In this document: piece after piece, positions 57,524 through 64,000 of the stretch | Layout: every line of letters begins with the position of its first letter | Numbering within the stretch: position 1 is the stretch's first letter | Assembly (NCBI RefSeq): GCF_000787575.1 | Contig: NW_012236524.1 | Span: 62,001 to 126,000 of the forward strand | DNA from: Acytostelium subglobosum LB1 | Taxonomy: Eukaryota > Evosea > Eumycetozoa > Acytosteliales > Acytosteliaceae | Length of the DNA stretch: 64,000 nt | Reading direction: 5' to 3' | The notes under the pieces: generated by a model | Databases searched by the model: none | Told to the model about the DNA's origin: nothing | What the model saw: the letters and a program-made list of their open reading frames with translations, nothing else | Program-made: the position numbers and the translations under genes

Positions 57524-59042
57524 TTATTCCAACCATTTAAGTGTTCCCATCAACAAGAACTTGGTTGGTAGATCGCCTGGACATGGTGCCAACACTGTGA
57601 TCCTCTTTGTTTCCATATTGACATCCTTGCTAAATATACATTGATTGATTGATTGTGTGAATGATGGTTAGTATATGATGCTGTTGGCAAGAGATAGAGA
57701 GAGGAGGGTAACTTACACATAGAGGAATCCAGCTACATTGCTATTGAGTATACCTTGTGCGTTCTTGGCATAGGAGACGGCGAGGATGGAATGTAGCATG
57801 TCGAGTGATGGTGATATCTCTTGTAGTTGTAGTGGGTCCATGGCTGAGGTGGCGCCAATGGGTAGCGCAGAGAGTGGTGCAGCGGGACCACCGCCAGTCC
57901 TGTAGATGACGACGTCCTTGAAGTCCACGATGGTGATGTGCGGACACAGGTCGCCCAGCATGCCGTAGAAGTACTCTCTGATCCTCAGATTCCTGGTGTT
58001 CTTTCTAAAGGTCGACGAGCGCAGGAACACTCCGCCCGACTTGGGCAGCTTCATCACCTTCATCTCGGGTGAGCTGTATTCGCGCGCCAGCTCGCTATAC
58101 AGTTTCTCATTGTCGATCACCACGATCATGTTGATGCGCAGCAGAGTGATGCTGGTGCGCAGCACCTCGTAGCCCAGACCCTCGATCCAACCACATGTGT
58201 TGACCACAATGCCAGAGACTCGAGCATTGTTGTCCTTCTCGCAACGCTTGTCGATAGAAAGTGCCAATGATTGAATCTGGGCCTTGTAGAGATTGGGGTT
58301 GAGGTCCAGTGATGTGTGGCCGTAGAACTGAACGAATGGTACGCTGTTGGAGAGTCCCTCCTCAATGTCCACTGGTTTGTCCACGATTGTCGCACAGAGT
58401 GCGCCGGGCAGTGTCACGCCTCCCTGACCAGGGTCCAAGTCCACAAAGCATGGAGCAAAGCCAAGTCTTGCTGAATAACCAAGTAATATCTTGCACAATG
58501 TACTCTTACCAACATCTGTTGGTCCTGCTATCAGTACCTAGTGAATGATTTAGGTTAGTGTGAGTTGTAACACTCATACATTAGATGGATGATACTCACT
58601 CTTGGTCCTTGATCGCGAGTGTCAATCACTGCAGTGCGGTGATTATCAATATCCTTGTGTATCTTTGAGTAGGCTAGCATTGGTGTTTCATTGGCAATGT
58701 ATGTTCTGACACCAACAGACATCTCCAACTCACATCCAGACCATGTAAACACAGCACCTCTTGCATTTGCACATAATGTATACTCTCTGTTCACTGCAAG
58801 TTCAGTACCAAAGTACTCTGCTGTACCCTTTGTCAACTACAGGTAGTTATATGTATGATGCATTGGTCAGTTATATGTTCAAGCTTGTACCCTTCGCTTG
58901 CTTCACTTACCTTTAGTTTTGCCTCTTTGTCCACCTCGAATCTGAGTTCATGCTCTTTGTTCAACTTGTGTGTCGTCCAAACAGGCTTTGGTGGTAGCTG
59001 CTGTTGTTGTTGCTGTTGTTCATCAATCTGTTGATCTGACAT
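57524..59042 (-). CDS. clp1: polyribonucleotide 5'-hydroxyl kinase / cleavage factor CLP1
   Basis: Four exons (58911-59042, 58600-58836, 57717-58537, 57524-57629) give 431 residues, normal for CLP1. Splice phases are 0, 0 and 2. An N-terminal beta domain (KLNKEHELRFEV, GTAEYFGTELAVNREY) precedes the P-loop GPTDVGKS (residues 128-135), formed at the start of exon 3. DLDPGQGG and the C-terminal VLAPCPGDLPTKFLLMG block are all present. CLP1 acts in pre-mRNA 3' end cleavage (CF II/CFIA) and, in animals, with the tRNA splicing endonuclease; in many lineages it is an RNA 5' kinase. A poly-Gln run (8 Q) near the N terminus is a local feature. Confidence 0.95.
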
Positions 59043-59135
59043 CTCTATCTCTATCTATGTATCTTTATATGTTCAACTTGTACATGAATGACTGACAATG
59101 AACTGAAGTCGCAACTTTGAAACTTCAAATTCGAA

Positions 59136-59165
59136 CCCTCATCCCAACCCTCGCCCTTGCCCTCA
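59136..59165 (-). repeat. G3N3-type repeat near CLP1
   Basis: CCCTCATCCCAACCCTCGCCCTTGCCC on the plus strand, i.e. GAGGGCAAGGGCGAGGG on the minus strand. The same style as in the SET/MYND spacers, but in the opposite orientation and far from them. Confidence 0.75.
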
Positions 59166-59283
59166 TTTAAATTGTCTTCAAACTAAAGTGATAACAATCA
59201 GATACTAACTTGTTTGAATGATTAGGGTATGTATTGTTGTTTATTGATATTGATATTGTTGTTGATTGATTGACTTGTATTAT

Positions 59284-60923
59284 TTACATAAACAACTTGG
59301 TGTGACATACTTTACAATATGGCTTGCCATTGTTTGTTGAGTATGATCCTCCAGCCAATGGATTCATACTGTTTATTAAGTGGAGATGTTTGTTAGAATG
59401 ATTGAACGAGAGAGTATGGATAATTGGAGTACTTACCAGAAAGCACAAACGAAATGCTCGGGATGCCACTTCTTGTCGAGAGCGTCTACACAACGACCAT
59501 TGATGGTCTTGCCACATCCACTACAGATTGAACCGGATTGTTGGTGATAGTGAATGTCACAGTAGGGCTTGCCACCAAACTCAAAGAACAGTCCATTGGC
59601 AAAGCTCTTCTGGCAGTACTGGCAAACAAAGTGCTCAGGGTGCCACTGCTGGCCCAGCGCATTGATGCACTCGCCACGAATCGGCTGGTTACAGGAGCCA
59701 CAGCGAGTGGCGTATGTCGAGAAGAAGTCCACCTCGCAGTAGGGTCGGCCCTCACGCTCGTAGAAGTTGCCGCCGTCGAATGGCTTGAGACACTGGGTGC
59801 AGACAAAGTGGTGCACGTGCCACTTCTTGCCCAGGGCCGTGATGCAACGGTCTGTGATCGACTCGTCACAGTGTGCGCAACGGATGCAGAATAAGTTCTG
59901 GTAGCACGACTCGCAGTGGGGGCTGCCCTCCTGCATGTAGAAGTTCTTGGAGCCGATGGACACCTTGCAGTTGGTGCATACAAAGTGCTCGGGATGGTAG
60001 TGCTTGTTGACCGCCTGGATGATCTCGCCGAGGATTGGCTTGTGGCAGGCATTGCAAGTACCCTTTGGAGTTGGTCCCTTGTCATCGATATGGCTCATCT
60101 GCGTGGTGAGGTTGTTCAAGAGGTGGTCCAGATCATCGCCAGCTAACACCTTTGCCTGCGGCAACTTGGAAGACACCTGAGCATGCTGTGGTTGTTCATG
60201 ATGGTGATGATCGTGGTGATGGTCATGGTGGCCTGGATGATGGTGATGATCGTGGTGATGATCGTGATGGCCAGGATGATGATCATGATGTCCGTGATGG
60301 TCGTGATGGTGATGTCCAGGACCATGTGGATGGTGATGGTCGTGGTGATGGTCATGGTGATGATCATGATGGTGGTGGCAGTCAACAGGGTTTGCATCTA
60401 GATCCTTCAAGAGTTGATCAAGGTCCTCAGTACTGGCAATTTTTTGTGGTTGTTCCTTCTTCTCATCTCCATGTTGTTGAGGTTGTTGGTTGATTGGTGG
60501 TGCATACTCTAATACAGCCTTTGATACACGTAATGGTTGTTTTGGTATTATTGTTGCAGTTGATACTAATCTGATTGGTGCTGGTGCTGGTGTTGGTGTT
60601 GGTTTGGCAACAGAAGTATATGATATCTTATTAATTGCAACTGCTTGTTGACCATCTATCTCATTGTTCAATGACTTGTTCAATGAATCCATCAATGCAT
60701 CCAATTCATCACCTTTAACTGGAGCTACAACTGAAGTCGCCTGATGAGGTTGATAATGTTGTTGATGAGTTGTCACTTGTGCCACATGTTTCTGGACATT
60801 ATTATTCATTCTTGATGGTTCTGCCTGTTTAGCAGACCACGACGAAGCTGGTGGAGCAGCCTTGTTTGGCTTTCCAAGGTCTGCCAACAATGCATCCAAT
60901 TCATCCATCTTTAATCCTTCCAT
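59284..60923 (-). CDS. paxB: paxillin (PaxB-like), LD motifs and four LIM domains
   Basis: Exon 1 (59437-60923) and exon 2 (59284-59368) are joined by a 68-bp phase-2 intron inside a zinc-ligand Cys codon of the last LIM domain, giving 523 residues. Four LD motifs are seen: DELDALLADLG (7-17), DELDALMDSLN (72-82), EDLDQLLKDLD (166-176) and DDLDHLLNNL (263-272). LIM1 to LIM4 follow from about 290 to the end, each with CxxC ... HxxC ... CxxC pairs. Between LD3 and LD4 lies a 60-residue tract almost entirely His with Asp, Gly and Pro (183-242). Paxillin is a focal-adhesion scaffold linking integrin-like contacts to actin. Dictyostelium PaxB acts in adhesion and morphogenesis. Confidence 0.93.
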
Positions 60924-61506
60924 TTCAAAAATATTTATATAATTAATTATTACTTATCGTATAAGTTGACTAATTGATTGATTGATAATGATAATGAACT
61001 GGACTTTGAAAGTGTTAATAAATGGTATCCACATCCAAGTTGTGTGTATAATTATTATTATTATTATAATATAACTGTATGATATATAGTTGTTATACAA
61101 CTTGTGGTCACACCACACGGGCCATCATCAATCTCTTATGTTGTGCCTCCTCCTCCAATTAAGATGGACCCACTCACTCACACATGTGTTAGATATATCC
61201 CCACCATTCCATCAATCACATGATCAAACACACACAACCCACACATCAACAGTGCACTAATGTTGTTATAGATTGATGGAAGAATGGATTATGGGCTTTA
61301 AATAGATACATTGGTACGTGTGTGTTTGGCAATGGATAGGATAGAGCCGACACTACTTATAGTAGGGAAGGGTAGGGTCATATGGGTTAAAATGGAATCG
61401 AAGTACAATGATTGGCTTGTGATCATTGGGTCAACAACATCCATCAAATCCGATGACCAGTGAATGAATATATAATATAATAGTTGGTCCAGGTCAACCT
61501 GGGTCA
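60924..61506. other. spacer between paxillin promoter and PPR gene 3' end
   Basis: Promoter of the minus-strand paxillin gene plus 3' flank of the PPR gene. ATTATTATTATTATTATAATA at about 61050. No gene supported; a 70-codon minus-strand open stretch at 61298-61510 overlaps the PPR stop and looks fortuitous. Confidence 0.5.
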
Positions 61507-64000
61507 TCACTTGATTGTTATTTGTTGATTCTGAAACGATTTGAGATCCTTCAACACCTTGTCAATGTCGTGTGGCGGTGCTATTGAACGTGCTCGCAGG
61601 TATCCCTTGATGCCAACCAATGTGCTTGGATTGAATCCCAACATCATATCCATCTCGGACATTTGATGCTCTTGTTGTTCTTGTAATTGGACTCCTTGTT
61701 CCAGTTGATCTTGTTGTTGTTGTAATTGACGTTCCAGATATCTCTGCTTTTTAATCGATATGTCGGAAACGGCATGGCTGACATACTCGTGGACCACCTG
61801 TGATGTAATACTGATGTTGCCTCGGATCAATGACTCGATGACGCGCTCGGCCATTGGCACATTGCGCGTCTGCATGAAGCCAAGTGTCAGTGCGTTCTTG
61901 AAGTGTGGGTTGAACAGCAGTAGCTCCTCGCGCGCAGAGTCTTGAAGCTCTCGCAGTCCACGCTCAAAGTCTGCGCCAATCAAGAACTGCAGGTATCTGG
62001 ACTCAAAGTCGCTGGGACGCTTCTCTGGTGTCAACGAGTTGACAAACTCATCCATCGTGCCCATGCTGTAGGTCAGACGCAACAGACGCTGCGTGGTCGA
62101 AGGCGGCGTGCTGATCTTGTGCTCAGCCAAGCGCACAAAGTACTTCCTGGCGTTGGCCTCGTCGTTGAGGCCCATGAAGTAGTTGATCAACTCGATGCAT
62201 CCATTCCTGTCTGGCTGGTTGGCGTCGAAGCGTGCGTCCATCTCGCTGGTGGCCTCCTGGACCTGCGAGTTCTTGAGCAGATGTGAAATGCGGCCGGCAA
62301 ACTCGAGGTGTGCCACTCTCTGCTGGCCAGTGCCAGTCGTACTTAGCTCGGCCAACACCTCGCTCTCGCTCTCTCCTCTCTTTTGATGCTTCTTCTTGTT
62401 CTTCATATGGCCCTGCTGGTGAGCATGTGACTGCTTGATGAGACCCTGGTACATATTATCAATCTCAATGTTCTCGTAGCAGTCTCTGTCCTGTGGGTTG
62501 TAGCTCCTCTGCACGAACTGACCCTCCTGCTGTGTGTTCTTGTAGTTCTTCAAGTAGAGATTCTCGGGACGGTTGATACGCTTGTACAACTCCTCGAATG
62601 GCTCACCCTCAGCGTGCGTCATCCAGTCGAGGAACGTGCCGTCCGTGCTGAGGTTGTTCTTGAAGTAGGCCTCGAACGCCTGGGGCACGTTCAGGTTGAT
62701 GTTGTTGTCGGCCGCTTTCTTGAACCAGTACTCGCAGAGATCATACTCGCCGCGCAGCTTGTGGAAGTAGAAGAAGGGTAGGATGGCGAACGAGTCGATG
62801 TTGATGCCAAAGATGTTCTGGCGCATGTCCAGCCACTTGAGCGCCTTTTGGTAGTTGCCCGTTACGAGCAGCAGCTGAATGATCTTGGTGATGTGGATCG
62901 AGACAAAGGCGCGTGGACACTCGTTCAGCTTGGCGATGAGGTACTCGAGCAGAGGCTCGTTGTTCTCCACCTCGAGATGAACAAAGATGTGATTGATGCC
63001 GTTGGGAACTTCATTACCCGCCTGGAACACGTAGAGGATCGTGTCGTTCAGCGCCTCAAAGTCCTGATGCGCAAAGTAGAACTTGACAATGTCGCGGAAC
63101 AGTGCCACCTTGAAGTCGTGGAACTCGCCCAGAATCTGTTGCTCGAGGATCTTGCATCCCTCGAGGTCATTGCACTTGATCACCACGTTGATCAGCGAGC
63201 GGAACGTCAGGAACGTGGGACGGATCGTCGCGATCATCTTGATGTACACCTCCAGGTACTCCTCCTTGCCACGCAGGAGCGAGAGCTGTCGCAGGATCAC
63301 ATTGTACGATGTCAGGTTCAGCATCTGATTCTTCTCTAGCACGGCGATCAGTTGCTTCAACTGCTGGTCCATGCCGGCGCTCAGCAGGCCGTACACAAGG
63401 ACGCCCAGTGGCTCGGCCTTGGCTGGGTCCTTGGCGGCACCCAGCACCTCCAGCACATAGGTCAGCGCGTTCTCCACCTGGTTGTGATCGATGTACGACT
63501 TGATTAGCGCAGAGTATAGGGTGTCGGATGGGCCCAGAGCAAAGGGCACACGACGGATGATGTCCTTGGCCGTATTGAAGTTGCCCAGCCTGCTGTACAT
63601 CGACACGAGCAGGTAGTAGGTGTCGATGGAGGCCTGCACGTCGTACTCGTACATCTTGGCGTAGATGAATTTGACGGAGCGCAGGTCGTCGTGGACCATG
63701 GCGTTGGCGATGAACAGGTTGAAGTTGACCGTGGTGCGCATGTCGGCCCAGCTGATGAGGTAGTAGAAGCAGCGCTGGAACAGGCGCTCGTTGTCCTTGA
63801 ACTGGCTGCCAAAGCAGCTGAGTATCACCGAGATAGTGTCGTCGTTGGGCACGAACGACTTGTCCTTGAGCGCCTCAAACAGCGCCAGCATCTCGGCGTT
63901 GTCGCCCACGGCATGGTAGTGTCGCAGCAGAATGTGCATTGTGTTGATGTCCATTATGGACATTTGTGCCGGTTGTTTCATGTGGGCCAGCAGCTGCTTG
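61507..64000 (-). CDS. pentatricopeptide repeat (PPR) protein, 5' end outside the window
   Basis: The frame is open from the window edge down to the stop, at least 830 residues, with no intron. PPR-like helix pairs are clear in the N-terminal half (TMHILLRHYHAVGDNAEMLAL, TYYLLVSMYSRLGNFNTAKDII, LYSALIKSYIDHNQVENALTYV, SYNVILRQLSLLRGKEEYLEVYI). A basic hinge (KNKKKHQKRGESE) and a Gln-rich coiled segment near the C terminus (QQQQDQLEQGVQLQEQQEHQ) interrupt the rest. PPR proteins bind RNA in mitochondria, but the targeting signal would be in the missing part. The first Met in view (63981) need not be the start, as the frame stays open upstream. Confidence 0.85.
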   Translation of the reverse strand, partial: KQLLAHMKQPAQMSIMDINTMHILLRHYHAVGDNAEMLALFEALKDKSFVPNDDTISVILSCFGSQFKDNERLFQRCFYYLISWADMRTTVNFNLFIANAMVHDDLRSVKFIYAKMYEYDVQASIDTYYLLVSMYSRLGNFNTAKDIIRRVPFALGPSDTLYSALIKSYIDHNQVENALTYVLEVLGAAKDPAKAEPLGVLVYGLLSAGMDQQLKQLIAVLEKNQMLNLTSYNVILRQLSLLRGKEEYLEVYIKMIATIRPTFLTFRSLINVVIKCNDLEGCKILEQQILGEFHDFKVALFRDIVKFYFAHQDFEALNDTILYVFQAGNEVPNGINHIFVHLEVENNEPLLEYLIAKLNECPRAFVSIHITKIIQLLLVTGNYQKALKWLDMRQNIFGINIDSFAILPFFYFHKLRGEYDLCEYWFKKAADNNINLNVPQAFEAYFKNNLSTDGTFLDWMTHAEGEPFEELYKRINRPENLYLKNYKNTQQEGQFVQRSYNPQDRDCYENIEIDNMYQGLIKQSHAHQQGHMKNKKKHQKRGESESEVLAELSTTGTGQQRVAHLEFAGRISHLLKNSQVQEATSEMDARFDANQPDRNGCIELINYFMGLNDEANARKYFVRLAEHKISTPPSTTQRLLRLTYSMGTMDEFVNSLTPEKRPSDFESRYLQFLIGADFERGLRELQDSAREELLLFNPHFKNALTLGFMQTRNVPMAERVIESLIRGNISITSQVVHEYVSHAVSDISIKKQRYLERQLQQQQDQLEQGVQLQEQQEHQMSEMDMMLGFNPSTLVGIKGYLRARSIAPPHDIDKVLKDLKSFQNQQITIK

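Noticed and set aside
60143-60493. Met/Ile- and Asp/Gly-rich open frames opposite the paxillin His tract
   Set aside because: Produced by reading the CATCAC repeat in other frames; no independent evidence of coding.
62848-63812. Plus- and minus-strand open stretches inside the PPR gene
   Set aside because: Shadows of the long GC-rich PPR exon, with no recognisable domain.

Overview
The window looks like nuclear DNA of a dictyostelid social amoeba. The evidence is gene content and style. It carries an array of FNIP-repeat/F-box-like genes, a paxillin (PaxB-like) gene, an arrestin+FYVE (Adc family) gene and a Rac GTPase. Introns are short (about 50-200 bp, GT-AG) and often rich in GATTGATT. 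Intergenic DNA is full of simple repeats. Base composition looks less AT-rich than D. discoideum, but I cannot name the genus. No intact transposon, virus-like element, tRNA, rRNA or CRISPR array was recognised.

Layout. (1) 1-2.6 kb: a three-exon P-loop NTPase, crinkler-like. (2) 2.6-4.85 kb: gene-poor DNA with microsatellites, two direct repeats and one decayed SET/MYND scrap. (3) 4.85-25.75 kb: a one-way (minus-strand) array of TPR-SET-MYND paralogs. Six look intact, two are broken but long, and three more are partial copies; the scrap at 2.7 kb is a twelfth trace. One plus-strand FNIP gene sits inside the array. (4) 26.0-27.5 kb: arrestin+FYVE gene. (5) 28.0-51.1 kb: two giant double-module, ankyrin-like paralogs facing each other, one at each end of a cluster of seven FNIP/F-box-like genes; a small Rad18-type zinc-finger gene and a PSI-domain membrane protein lie in between. 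(6) 51.5-64 kb: mostly single-copy housekeeping and cytoskeletal genes: CCT8, a small two-pass membrane protein, DPH5, an atypical Rac, CLP1, paxillin, and a PPR protein cut by the window edge.

The left three quarters is thus a lineage-expanding region, with gene families multiplying, diverging and dying in place. The right quarter is a conserved core.

Most notable: (a) the SET/MYND array, where the AdoMet-binding Asn-His-Ser-Cys motif is intact in only one of the six full-length copies and different in every other; (b) a recurrent inverted-arm element around CACACTTT upstream of several array genes, and telomere-like G3N3 repeats in its spacers; (c) a Rac whose Gly12 and Gln61 equivalents are Met and Ser, predicting poor GTP hydrolysis; (d) a one-base frame break in the otherwise well-conserved CCT8 gene. 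Exon borders were placed by hand from splice consensus, codon phase and paralog alignment.
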